A stretch of DNA of 64,000 nt from Ureibacillus chungkukjangi (GCF_003217295.1 NZ_QJTJ01000005.1:1-64000); one strand, 5' to 3'; counted from the stretch's first letter, positions 8,390 through 17,220 are shown. A program made the numbers and translations. Notes: generated by a model not told the origin, from the letters alone.

Positions 8390-9385
8390 ATGAGTAATGA
8401 CTTACTTTCAAATATAGCAATAGAAAACGTAATACAATCAAAGATGCGTGGTCGTGTAACATATCAAGGTTTTGTATCATCTCAAGTGGCAGTTAATTTT
8501 TCATATTCAAAACTATTTAATGATCCTTCAGGTAAAGGATATCAACGTCCTATAGATAAAAAACGTTGTAAGGATTTTGCTAATTATCTATCTAAAGGGG
8601 AAGAGGCTCTCTATACACCAATATTATTGAATGCAGCTGGGCATTGGGAATTCCATTCATACGATAATCTGCGTCCAAATTATGGGAGGCTAATTTGTAA
8701 AAAGAAAGCAACTTTAATGGATGGTCAACATAGACTAGGTGGAATTGAAGCGTATATAAAGGAAACTGATACAACCTTAAATGTTCCGTTTCTAGCATTT
8801 CATTTTTTAGATGAAGATGAAGAGATTAAATTATTCGATGTTATAAATACCAAAGCAAAAGGTATAGGTACTTCATTAAGCCGTTATCTCAATAGAGGAA
8901 ATGATGAAATTAGTTGGATAGCAACAAATTTAATTCTTAAGCCGGAGAGTCCGTTCTTCAGTAAAGGAACACTAATAGGAAAAAGAACAAAAGAGAAAAA
9001 TATTACTCTTCAAAACTTATATAATATTGTTAAATATTTAACTAAGAAGTCAGAATTAGAGGGATTATCTAAAGAAAAAAAACTTAATATCGCATTGTTT
9101 TATTTTAACTTAATCAAAGAATTATTTCCTGAAGAGTGGGAAGATAGCAAAGATTATAAAATCACACATATAACTTGCTTGTATGGCTTAGCAATAGCGG
9201 GAAATAAAATATTAAATGATAATTATTTAGCTAAACCACAACAAGTAGATTCAGTAAAAATAGCAAATATATTAGTAAATTTAAAAGAGATCGATTGGTC
9301 TTCAAATGGAGATTTAAAGTATATAAAAGGTTTACCTGGAGCAAATATGTTAGCAAGTGATATTTTAAATTGCTTAAGGAACTAA
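8390..9385 (+). CDS. DGQHR-domain protein, DndB-like, solitary
   Basis: 331 residues. The diagnostic LMDGQHRLGGI (DGQHR at 111-115) and the upstream QRPIDKKRCKDFANYL block (52-67) are the signatures of the DndB / DGQHR family. DndB controls DNA phosphorothioation in Dnd systems. No dndC, dndD, dndE or restriction genes are adjacent, so this is an orphan member of unknown role. It sits between an XRE regulator and an AbiG abortive-infection pair, a setting typical of defence islands. AAGGAG lies about ten bases upstream, and its own terminator follows. Confidence 0.78.
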   Translation: MSNDLLSNIAIENVIQSKMRGRVTYQGFVSSQVAVNFSYSKLFNDPSGKGYQRPIDKKRCKDFANYLSKGEEALYTPILLNAAGHWEFHSYDNLRPNYGRLICKKKATLMDGQHRLGGIEAYIKETDTTLNVPFLAFHFLDEDEEIKLFDVINTKAKGIGTSLSRYLNRGNDEISWIATNLILKPESPFFSKGTLIGKRTKEKNITLQNLYNIVKYLTKKSELEGLSKEKKLNIALFYFNLIKELFPEEWEDSKDYKITHITCLYGLAIAGNKILNDNYLAKPQQVDSVKIANILVNLKEIDWSSNGDLKYIKGLPGANMLASDILNCLRN

Positions 9386-9419
9386 GTGATTGAAAAATCT
9401 CAAAATTTATCACAGTATT

Positions 9420-9450
9420 GATCCCTACTTTCAATAATATAGTAGGGATC
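9420..9450 (+). terminator. Rho-independent terminator of the DndB-like gene
   Basis: Perfect arms GATCCCTACT / AGTAGGGATC around an 11-base loop, followed by TTATTT. Confidence 0.75.
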
Positions 9451-10313
9451 TTATTTGTGTTTCAAAAACTTGTGTTTGCAGGAATTTATCTTATTCCACA
9501 ATAGGCGTGTTTCTGTAACAAGGAACAGCGCTTATTTTTTCATTATAGGGCCATATTATTGAATATAAGCTTTTATGAAAGTTACCAAACGACACTTTTG
9601 GGGCATTTTAAAGGATTCTTATAGCCCTGTCTAGAAGTAGTATGTTATTAAAATGAAATTAAATTGGAGGTATTTTATATGAGACATTCTATATATTATA
9701 TATTTCAATTTGTTTAATGCAATTATGTATATTAACAAACATAACTTTATTAGAAGGTGAATGGAATCACTATGTGGTTAAGTACTGGTAACTTTTCTTT
9801 GCATCTACAATTTTTGGATTAAGCCGAAAAAGATTACTCTAAGAAAACAATTGATTTTAAGTGATTTTATCTAAGGTAGTTTCCAAACAACGCTTTGGTA
9901 CCTTTTGTAACGCAAAAAATAAGCAGGTTAGCTAGACTGAATATCATTTTGGAACTTCAAATTTTTAATTGAGTGGGGGATAAAAAATAAGGATAACAAT
10001 ACAGTATACGATATAAATTCGACTGATTACCAATAATGATTTTTATTTAATGATTACATGGTTAAATCACCCGAAGGTATTAGAGTTCTATGAAGAACAA
10101 CCTTCAAATAGAGAGAGTGATAAATAAATGTGGTCCCAAAATTTAAGGAAAACACTATATTACACCTTTTTTTATAGAGTACAAAAATGAACCAATAGGT
10201 TATAAACAACAATATAAAATTCAAGAAACTTATTATATAGAATAATAAATCCATTTCTGTATAATAAGTATAATTATAATTTTCAATATTGTGAATAAGG
10301 ATGTGGATTTTGC
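9451..10313. other. Gene-free stretch with decayed coding traces
   Basis: About 860 AT-rich bases with no convincing gene. A good ribosome binding site (TTGGAGG) precedes ATG 9680, but that frame stops after 12 codons (MRHSIYYIFQFV). Following pieces in other frames (ILTNITLLEGEWNHYVV, then KPKKITLRKQLILSD) look like the rest of a small hydrophobic protein, so this is probably a degraded gene at about 9680-9870. A minus-strand open frame at 10054-10254 is low in complexity and unsupported. Confidence 0.4.
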
Positions 10314-11165
10314 TTGGTAGAACAAAAGCATGGAAATGAGAAGAAAATTTATGTCGGTGAGGGAAATGTACCTCGAGAAAATAATAGACAATACATAAAA
10401 CCCGTACAAAGTGCCAATGTACTTTTTAAATTTATGAAGGACATAGAATATTTAAAGACAATTTTATTACATAAAGCCATATTACCTCGATATTGTGAAG
10501 AAGATATTAATTACTTAAATATCAATGGGATAAATAAAATTGCTTTTCCTATGTCTTGTTTTTGTGATATTCATTTTAATAAATTGAAATTTCATGTTCA
10601 TAAATATGGGGCGTATGGAATTGGTCTTAATAAAACATGGGGAATTGAACAAGGAATTCAACCTATTCATTATATAAATATGGATTCGAGATTACGCAAA
10701 GATTTTAGTGATGCGTTTAATATTGCATTAGAAAATACTTTTGAGAATAAAGAGTCTGTGAAATACCTTAAGAACTATGTTCTACATCATTTGTTATATA
10801 TGAAACCAATAGATGGGCAGATGAAAATTGGAAAGGATGAAATTGAAGACCGCAATTTCCATGATGAGAAAGAATGGAGATTTATCCCCGACTTTAATAA
10901 GGTTGAAACCCAACTTCCGCAAATCGTGATTCCCCCTCATATAAATTATGGAAGCCTAAACAGTTATTCGGAAGGAATAATTAAAAAACCAGATTTATGG
11001 TTACATTACAAACTTGAAAATATAAAATATATCATAGTTAATTCAGAACAAGATAGAACAGAACTAATACGCTTTATCATCAGCAACAAAGTAGCCACTG
11101 ACGAAGAACAGTATATATTATTTAGTAAAATTTTGGTTTTCAAAGAGTTAGGAGAGGATATTTAA
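10314..11165 (+). CDS. abiGi: AbiGi-family abortive infection protein
   Basis: 283 residues from TTG 10314, the only start between an in-frame stop at 10296 and residue 41. AAGGATG lies about 11 bases upstream. The core matches the AbiGi family: VLFKFMKDIEYLKTIL, LPRYCEEDI (~57-65), PMSCFCDI (79-86), then YGAYGIGLNKTWGI and a later HDEKEWRF block. In the lactococcal AbiG system AbiGi acts with AbiGii, and automatic annotation labels this partner the antitoxin. The stop is one base from the start of the next gene, so the two are cotranscribed and probably translationally coupled. Confidence 0.82.
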   Translation: MVEQKHGNEKKIYVGEGNVPRENNRQYIKPVQSANVLFKFMKDIEYLKTILLHKAILPRYCEEDINYLNINGINKIAFPMSCFCDIHFNKLKFHVHKYGAYGIGLNKTWGIEQGIQPIHYINMDSRLRKDFSDAFNIALENTFENKESVKYLKNYVLHHLLYMKPIDGQMKIGKDEIEDRNFHDEKEWRFIPDFNKVETQLPQIVIPPHINYGSLNSYSEGIIKKPDLWLHYKLENIKYIIVNSEQDRTELIRFIISNKVATDEEQYILFSKILVFKELGEDI

Positions 11166-11166
11166 T

Positions 11167-12363
11167 ATGTTTATTAATTTTGATAAGGTTTTTTTTAACG
11201 AAAATAATTCAAATCAGGTTCCTAAAGAAGTAATAGAAGCATTAACAGATAAATTGCCAAATGGATTTAAGTATGAAACTTTAGAGGGTGGAGCATTAGT
11301 TTTAAATCCAACAACTCAAGGAATAAAAATAGGTGGGCTTAAGATTGATTATACTGATCCTATATTTGAAGATTTTGTTCCTAAAGATAATGCAGAAGCT
11401 TTAGAGTATTTATACCGCGCCCAAAGAAATTTGCAAATAAAATTGAATGATGAAGATGGATTGTTTATTAATGATAAATTTTTCAGTATGAGTGATGTGA
11501 TTAAATTACCATTAGTAGAAAGTATTAAAGGGGAACATCAAATTTCAATTATTCCGGAACCATTTCAACCGCCATTTGAATTAAAGTTAGAAACAGAGGA
11601 CATAAATGAAAAATTTATGGTTCAACGTATGCCCTTAGCCGACATGAATAAATTAAAATTTGAAAGTATTGATGAAGGTAGCTTTAAAATTTCATATATT
11701 ATAGATGAGAAAAAGAAGACATTTAATTTTAATTTTAAAATTCAGTTCGATAAGATAATAAGCACTTTGGATATGCTTAATGCTTTGAAATTATACTATG
11801 GATGTCTCACAAACAATTTTATAATAAATGGACATGAAATAAATAATAATAGATTTAATGAAGAAGAAGCCAAATCTGTATCAAAAAATATAGAAATATG
11901 GAAAAAAATTCTATCATTAGAAAGTAAATTAAATGTAAATTTTATTCCGGAAATTGGGCTGGACAAAGAGGATGTAATAATTATTGAGAAATTATATAGA
12001 AGTTTAATTGAAAATATGCCTTATAAAGAGTTTATAACACTTAATAATTTTTCAATGAACAGAGTTGGAAGCATTGAAAAATTACACGAGGTCTTGGGCA
12101 AAGAGGGAATAATGTTTAGTTTAACAAATGAGGTTGAAATTAATTTGCTAGGTATTCAATTGAAGCTTTATCAGCTGGCTTACTTATTTGATTTAATTGT
12201 GATTGATCTTGAAGAAGAGAATGATAATATAAAACTTATAACAGTTGCACCCAAAGGGAAGAAGACATACCAATCTGTGAAATTTTACTTAAATGAATCA
12301 GAAATAGAAATTTTTGATAAAGAGACAACGGAATTTCATTATGCCAAGGAAATTATGATATAA
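11167..12363 (+). CDS. abiGii: AbiGii-family abortive infection protein
   Basis: 398 residues, with AGGAG upstream inside the end of abiGi. The N-terminus (MFINFDKVFF, then PKEVIEALTDKLPNGFKY) and overall length fit AbiGii-type proteins, which are paired with AbiGi and labelled toxins in current annotation. There is no signal peptide or membrane helix, and no nuclease motif is obvious. The assignment rests mainly on pairing with a clear AbiGi and on general resemblance. Together the two genes should form a phage-triggered growth-arrest system. Confidence 0.72.
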   Translation: MFINFDKVFFNENNSNQVPKEVIEALTDKLPNGFKYETLEGGALVLNPTTQGIKIGGLKIDYTDPIFEDFVPKDNAEALEYLYRAQRNLQIKLNDEDGLFINDKFFSMSDVIKLPLVESIKGEHQISIIPEPFQPPFELKLETEDINEKFMVQRMPLADMNKLKFESIDEGSFKISYIIDEKKKTFNFNFKIQFDKIISTLDMLNALKLYYGCLTNNFIINGHEINNNRFNEEEAKSVSKNIEIWKKILSLESKLNVNFIPEIGLDKEDVIIIEKLYRSLIENMPYKEFITLNNFSMNRVGSIEKLHEVLGKEGIMFSLTNEVEINLLGIQLKLYQLAYLFDLIVIDLEEENDNIKLITVAPKGKKTYQSVKFYLNESEIEIFDKETTEFHYAKEIMI

Positions 12364-12753
12364 GTGGTTGGCATCAGATTTTTAAACGGTCTTCTTGTGT
12401 TATCGGGTATTATAATAAGGAGCCATATAATTTAAAAATTCCTAAAAATAAGCTATTGTTTTGAACAATCTTTAATTAAACAACAGGTTTTTATTTGCGA
12501 TGAAATTAAGATTTAATTGTAATTTTTAATCAAACTTACTATAAAGCTACAACAATCAGACTTTCTAGATATTGCAAAAAACGCTGTAGGTGTATTATCT
12601 GAATTAAACGGGTATATACCGAAATTTATCTTGGTATATCTGAATTTCTTAATCTGTACCTCAAAGTCAATAACAAGGGCATTTCTTGAGATGAGCTTGA
12701 GCAATCGGGCGCTAAAATTTCTTAAAATATAATTCATCAGAAAAATAAAAAAG
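12364..12753. other. Gene-free stretch with a possible decayed plus-strand ORF
   Basis: About 390 bases between abiGii and the IS element. One plus-strand frame is open from about 12550 to 12732 and reads SDFLDIAKNAVGVLSELNG, later TRAFLEMSLSNRALKFLKI, with protein-like composition but no start. It is probably the tail of a lost gene. An opposite-strand open frame at 12513-12737 is likely its shadow. Confidence 0.35.
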
Positions 12754-12784
12754 AAGCGTAATATACAAATTGTATATTACGCTT
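12754..12784. repeat. 31-bp palindrome, left target copy beside the IS1182 element
   Basis: Two 15-base complementary arms (AAGCGTAATATACAA / TTGTATATTACGCTT) around one central base. An identical copy lies at 14363-14393. The two copies abut the two ends of the IS exactly, so they look like a target duplication. The A tract on the left and the T tract right of the distal copy suggest the target was a bidirectional terminator. Confidence 0.85.
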
Positions 12785-12883
12785 CAGACTGTAGACAAAC
12801 TCGAAATTTCGAGTTTGCCTACAGTCTTTTTTCTTTTAAAATAGTATTAAGAGCTTTTGAAATATAGGTTGAGGTGAATGGAT

Positions 12884-14242
12884 ATGATGTCGAAAAATCA
12901 AATAAATGAACGTGATCAAATTGAGATGATTACAATTGAACAACTTGTACCACGGGATCATCTTGTCAGAAAGCTTGAATCAGCTATTGATTTTTCTTTC
13001 ATTTATCCACTAGTAGAACCACTTTATTCAACACTAGGTCGGCCTAGTGTTGACCCTGTAGTATTAATTAAAATGACATTTGTGCAATATGTATTTGGGA
13101 TTCGTTCAATGCGTCAAACAATAAAAGAAATTGAAACGAATATGGCATATCGATGGTTTATAGGGTTTGGTTTTCATTCTGAAGTACCTCACTTTTCTAC
13201 CTTCGGTAAAAACTATGAACGTCGTTTCAAAGATACCGATATCTTTGAACAGATTTTCTATCGTATTCTTAAAGAAATCGCAGATAAGGGATTACTTAGT
13301 GCTGATCATGTTTTCATCGATTCAACTCATGTTAAAGCGAGTGCGAATAAACGTAAATTCGAAAAGAAGATTGTCCGTAAAGAGACTCGTGCATATGAAG
13401 CTAAACTTCAAGAAGAATTGAATCAAGATCGTATCGATCACGGGAAGAAGCCATTTCCACCTGATAAATTTGAAAAAGAAGAAGTGAAGGAAATTAAGCA
13501 AAGTACGACAGATCCTGAAAGTGGATACTATGTAAAAGATGAAAGAACGAAACAGTTTGCTTATTCATTTCATGCTGCAGCTGATCGGTATGGATTTATA
13601 CTTGGATCGATTGTGACACCTGGGAATGTTCATGATAGTCATATTCTTCAGCCGCTTGTTGAAAAGATTATGGAAAAAGTGAAGAAGCCACTTGCTGTTG
13701 CTGCCGATGCTGCTTATAAAACTCCTGCGATAACTAAATTCTTATTTGACCAAGAGATTCAACCTGCACTCCCTTATACACGTCCAAAAACGAAGGATGG
13801 ATTTTTACGGAAACACGATTATGTATATGACGAGTACTTTGATTGCTACCTTTGTCCGGAAGGGCAAGTTCTTAAATATTCGACTACCACTAAAGAAGGT
13901 AAACGCCAATACAAATCGAACCCTTCTCAATGTGCAACCTGTCCTTTGCTTACTCAATGTACGAATAGTAAAGATCACCGAAAAATCATCGAGCGTCATA
14001 TTTGGGCAGAATATGTAGAGGAAGCGGATCATCTTCGTCATCATAACGAGATCAAACAAATATATTCGAGACGTAAAGAGACGATTGAACGTGTCTTTGC
14101 GGATGCGAAAGAAAAGCATGGTATGCGCTGGACAACCCTACGAGGGATTAAAAAATTGTCCATGCAAGCGATGCTTACTTTTGCTGCCATGAACCTAAAG
14201 AAGCTTGCCAATTGGACATGGCAAGCTCCAGAAATGGTCTAA
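12884..14242 (+). CDS. IS1182-family transposase
   Basis: About 452 residues. The frame opens at ATG 12878, but GAGGTG at 12871-12876 is correctly spaced for ATG 12884. The N-terminal domain has QLVPRDHLVRKLE and GRPSVDPVVLIKM, typical of IS1182/IS5-like transposases. DDE-type catalytic regions follow (HVFIDSTHVKASANK; VAADAAYKTPAI; RRKETIERVFADAKEKHGMR). A cysteine cluster (CYLCPEG, CATCPLLTQC) lies between the second and third blocks. The gene is uninterrupted, so the element may be active. Confidence 0.92.
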   Translation: MMSKNQINERDQIEMITIEQLVPRDHLVRKLESAIDFSFIYPLVEPLYSTLGRPSVDPVVLIKMTFVQYVFGIRSMRQTIKEIETNMAYRWFIGFGFHSEVPHFSTFGKNYERRFKDTDIFEQIFYRILKEIADKGLLSADHVFIDSTHVKASANKRKFEKKIVRKETRAYEAKLQEELNQDRIDHGKKPFPPDKFEKEEVKEIKQSTTDPESGYYVKDERTKQFAYSFHAAADRYGFILGSIVTPGNVHDSHILQPLVEKIMEKVKKPLAVAADAAYKTPAITKFLFDQEIQPALPYTRPKTKDGFLRKHDYVYDEYFDCYLCPEGQVLKYSTTTKEGKRQYKSNPSQCATCPLLTQCTNSKDHRKIIERHIWAEYVEEADHLRHHNEIKQIYSRRKETIERVFADAKEKHGMRWTTLRGIKKLSMQAMLTFAAMNLKKLANWTWQAPEMV

Positions 14243-14312
14243 ATTATAATACTCGAAGAGTACTTTTGACTAAAATCAGACTATAAAATACCCAAAAGAA
14301 TCTCAAAAAGAC

Positions 14313-14350
14313 AAAAGGCCTTCAGAATGTGACCATTCTGAAGGCCTTTT
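14313..14350 (+). terminator. Transposase terminator at the right end of the IS
   Basis: Perfect 17-base arms (AAAAGGCCTTCAGAATG and its complement) around TGAC, with A's before and T's after. Confidence 0.8.
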
Positions 14351-14362
14351 GTCGACAATCTG

Positions 14363-14393
14363 AAGCGTAATATACAAATTGTATATTACGCTT
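14363..14393. repeat. 31-bp palindrome, right target copy beside the IS1182 element
   Basis: Exact copy of 12754-12784, starting at the base after the right inverted repeat and followed by TTTT. See the left copy. Confidence 0.85.
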
Positions 14394-14638
14394 TTTTCAT
14401 AATTTAATTTGATTACAAGAAAAATTTTTATATGTTTCACTTTTAAATAAATCTCAAAAAAATTTAAAAAGTGTCTAATAAAACCATATAAAATATTATC
14501 AAGTAGATAACAATTAATGAATTTAAAGGTAATCTACTGTTTTATTTGTGTCTAAAAGGTTTATTATGTTAAATATAGCTATAGAGCCTAGTGTATCAAT
14601 AAATGATAACGATTAGACATTTTTCCCACTAATCATAA

Positions 14639-15853
14639 ATGATTGATATGAATAGCTTTTATGCTTCAGTTGAACAAGCACATAATCCTGATTTGAAGGG
14701 GAAAGCAATCGCGATAGCTGGTAATCCAAAGGAACGTCGGGGAATTATTGTTACGAGCTCATATGAAGCGCGGCACAAAGGTATTTATACGACCATGAAT
14801 GTAGGAGAGGCCCTTCGCAAATGTCCAGAATTAATCTTATTACCTCCTGATTTTCAGAAATATCGTGTTGCCTCCAAGGCAATGTTTACAATCTTAAGGA
14901 GCTACACGCAATTAATAGAACCTGTTTCTATCGATGAAGGCTACTTAGATATTACTCAAATAGCATCTACAAGACATCCAATCGAGATAGCGAAAGAGAT
15001 TCAAATGAGAATTTTTCATGAATTAGACCTTCCATGTTCGATAGGGATAGCACCGAACAAATTTCTTGCAAAAACTGCTTCAGATATGAAAAAACCAATG
15101 GGCATATCAATTCTAAGAAAACGTGATGTACCAGAAAAGCTTTGGCCATTACCTGTCATCGAGATGCATGGAGTAGGGGAAAGCACTGCAAAAAAGCTTG
15201 CTACACATAAGATTAATACAATTGGTGAACTAGCGAATATAGAAGAATATATAATTCGACAGGCTTTAGGGAAAAATGGGATTCGGTTAAGAATGCGTGC
15301 GAATGGTGAGGATTCTCGTGAAGTAGATCCTAATTCTATATATGAAACAAAAAGCGTTGGCAATTCTACCACGCTGCCAATAGATGAAACAGAGCTAGAA
15401 GAGTTGGAAAAGACATTTCTAAAATTAGCAGGAAAAGTTGCCGAACGATTGGATGCAAAAAAACTTAGTGGTTCAACAATAAGTATTCAAATACGAGATG
15501 CAGATTGGCACAACCATTCTAAGAGTAAAACATTCCAAAATCCGGTTTACAATAAGGATGTAATTTATGAAGAAGCTGTAAAACTATTTCATAAATCATG
15601 GGATGGGGCTCCAATTCGGCTATTGGGTATTACGGTTTCAAATGTGATGGACCGAAAACAATCCGTGGAGCAGCTATCAATTTTTAATTTTGAAGATTTC
15701 GCAAAACAAGAGCCGATTTATGAAGTGATCGATGAAATAGAGAAGAAATTTGGCAAAGGAGCCATACAAAGGGGAATTGAGATTTCCAAGTCAAGTTATG
15801 CGTCAAAAACAAGCTTTAGCAAAGATTTCCTGGAGGACTTAAAGGATAACTAA
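14639..15853 (+). CDS. dinB: DNA polymerase IV (Y-family, YqjH-like), N-terminus apparently lost
   Basis: 404 residues. It is an error-prone translesion polymerase: MIDMNSFYASVEQAH (catalytic Asp and steric gate region), then EPVSIDEGYLDI with the SIDE catalytic pair, CSIGIAPNKFLAKTASDMKKP, and a helix-hairpin-helix region around MHGVGESTAKKL. It closely follows B. subtilis YqjH throughout. The start is odd: an in-frame stop lies directly before ATG 14639, there is no Shine-Dalgarno, and the usual first beta strand is missing. Dropping one A from 14637-14639 would add PLII before MIDMNS, but TAG at 14614 then closes the frame. The gene may be poorly translated or dead. Confidence 0.82.
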   Translation: MIDMNSFYASVEQAHNPDLKGKAIAIAGNPKERRGIIVTSSYEARHKGIYTTMNVGEALRKCPELILLPPDFQKYRVASKAMFTILRSYTQLIEPVSIDEGYLDITQIASTRHPIEIAKEIQMRIFHELDLPCSIGIAPNKFLAKTASDMKKPMGISILRKRDVPEKLWPLPVIEMHGVGESTAKKLATHKINTIGELANIEEYIIRQALGKNGIRLRMRANGEDSREVDPNSIYETKSVGNSTTLPIDETELEELEKTFLKLAGKVAERLDAKKLSGSTISIQIRDADWHNHSKSKTFQNPVYNKDVIYEEAVKLFHKSWDGAPIRLLGITVSNVMDRKQSVEQLSIFNFEDFAKQEPIYEVIDEIEKKFGKGAIQRGIEISKSSYASKTSFSKDFLEDLKDN

Positions 15854-15925
15854 GTAAGGGCTATTAGGATCTATGAAGGAAAACTAAATTAAATTAAATA
15901 GAGTATTACGAACGGGAGAATTAAA

Positions 15926-16867
15926 ATGCAGCTACAATTTTTAGGAACAGGTGCTGGAATGCCCTCAAAGGAAAGGAATACGAGTGCTCTTGCTCTAAAA
16001 CTATTAGAAGAACGTGGAACGGTTTGGCTTTTTGATTGTGGGGAAGCAACTCAGCATCAAATTTTACATACGACAATAAGACCGCGTAAGGTGGAGAAAA
16101 TTTTTATTACTCATCTTCATGGGGACCATATTTTTGGGTTACCAGGATTCCTTAGTTCAAGGTCCTTTTTGGGTGGGGAAGATATATTAACAATTTATGG
16201 GCCTAAAGGGTTAAAAGAGTGGGTTACGGCTAGTTTTAATGTTTCTAAGACACATTTAACCTATCCTATCGAATATGTCGAAGTCCAAGAAGGCGTAGTT
16301 TTTGAGGATGAGCAATTTATTGTTAATGCTCAGTTACTTGAACATGTAATTCCGTGTTATGGCTATCGAGTTGAGCAGAAACCATTACAAGGGGAGCTCT
16401 TAATTGAAAAAGCTAAAGAACTCGGTGTGCCCAAAGGTCCTTTGTTAGGGAAATTAAAAAATGGGGAAGATATAACGTTAGAAGACGGAAGGACTGTGTA
16501 TAGTAGAGACGTAACAGCTCCGCCGAAAAAAGGGTATACAATTACCGTATTAGGGGATACGAAATACTGTGATTCAGCAATAAAATTAAGTGAAAATGCA
16601 AATGTTGTCGTACATGAAGCAACCTTTGATCATAAAACGGAGCATTTAGCAGCGAGCTATGGTCATTCTACAAATGTTGAAGCCGCACGCGTCGCAAAGG
16701 AAGCCAATGCTGGGTTTTTAATTTTAAATCATATAAGTTCGCGCTTCCTACCTCATGATCTTGAAGACTTACTATTAGAAGCAAAAGAAATTTTTCCAAA
16801 TAGTTTTTTTGCTAATGATTTTTCACACTTCGAATGGAAAAATAGCGAATTATTAGAAGATAAATAA
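15926..16867 (+). CDS. rnz: Ribonuclease Z
   Basis: 313 residues, ATG after GGGAG. It is a metallo-beta-lactamase fold nuclease that removes tRNA 3' trailers. The N-terminal MQLQFLGTGAGMPSKERN, DCGEATQHQI, and metal motif THLHGDH (H63, H65, D67, H68) are diagnostic, with GDT and NHISSRF ligand regions further on. The length is normal for the family (about 307). It follows dinB as in B. subtilis yqjH-yqjK. Confidence 0.95.
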   Translation: MQLQFLGTGAGMPSKERNTSALALKLLEERGTVWLFDCGEATQHQILHTTIRPRKVEKIFITHLHGDHIFGLPGFLSSRSFLGGEDILTIYGPKGLKEWVTASFNVSKTHLTYPIEYVEVQEGVVFEDEQFIVNAQLLEHVIPCYGYRVEQKPLQGELLIEKAKELGVPKGPLLGKLKNGEDITLEDGRTVYSRDVTAPPKKGYTITVLGDTKYCDSAIKLSENANVVVHEATFDHKTEHLAASYGHSTNVEAARVAKEANAGFLILNHISSRFLPHDLEDLLLEAKEIFPNSFFANDFSHFEWKNSELLEDK

Positions 16868-16875
16868 AGCATCTT

Positions 16876-16904
16876 AAGCAGGCTTGTTGTAAGCTTGCTT
16901 TTAA
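16876..16904 (+). terminator. Terminator after rnz
   Basis: AAGCAGGCTT / AAGCTTGCTT hairpin followed by TTAATTT, nine bases after the rnz stop. Confidence 0.55.
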
Positions 16905-16989
16905 TTTGTCGAAAAATACGATTATATTAAGAAAATAATAGATTATTCGAGCGAAATTTTATATGATAGTGCTTGGGGAGGGATTATGA

Positions 16990-17220
16990 ATGAATCAACC
17001 AAAAATAAGTCCCGCAGTTCTGCGTTTACTTGTTATTTTTCCAAATGTTATAAGTTATATTTTATTGATTGGGGTCTTAATATATATCGCTACAAATTTT
17101 TCTGGTTTAAGAGCTGCTGAAGCACTTAACTTTTGGCTTATCTTAGTGGCAATACTTGGTCCAATGGCTGTATTTACAACATATTCTATCGTTAAGCGTA
17201 TACGGGCTGGCGTATTATAA
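16990..17220 (+). CDS. Small membrane protein with two helices
   Basis: 76 residues, ATG after GGGGAGGG. Two hydrophobic segments (about 12-33 and 45-65) are joined by a short loop, and the C-terminus is basic (KRIRAGVL). This is a holin-like or YqhV-like topology, but no family can be named with confidence. It sits alone between rnz and proC and has a strong terminator. Confidence 0.6.
   Translation: MNQPKISPAVLRLLVIFPNVISYILLIGVLIYIATNFSGLRAAEALNFWLILVAILGPMAVFTTYSIVKRIRAGVL

Larger units (their letters stand above)
12785..14362 (+). mobile_element. Complete IS1182-family insertion sequence
   Basis: 1578 bp bounded by imperfect terminal inverted repeats: CAGACTGTAGACAAA at the left, and CAGATTGTCGACAAA at the right read on the minus strand (13 of 15 identical). 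A 40-base near-perfect hairpin (12787-12826) at the left end, followed by T's, should block read-through into the element. A 38-base perfect terminator hairpin (14313-14350) lies just inside the right end. One intact transposase gene fills the interior. Flanking 31-bp palindromic duplications fit the variable, sometimes long target duplications reported for this family. Confidence 0.88.

Noticed and set aside
9490-9580. Possible mobile-element end or attachment site (AACAAGGAACAGCGCTTATT region)
   Set aside because: It looks like sequence shared between AT-rich extragenic regions, but no matching inverted or direct partner was found in the window.
10054-10254. 66-codon minus-strand ORF
   Set aside because: Low-complexity hydrophobic composition, no ribosome binding site and no family resemblance, in AT-rich DNA where such frames occur by chance.
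12513-12737. 74-codon minus-strand ORF before the IS
   Set aside because: The opposite strand reads more like a protein (SDFLDIAKNAVGVLSELNG), so this frame is likely a shadow of a decayed plus-strand gene.
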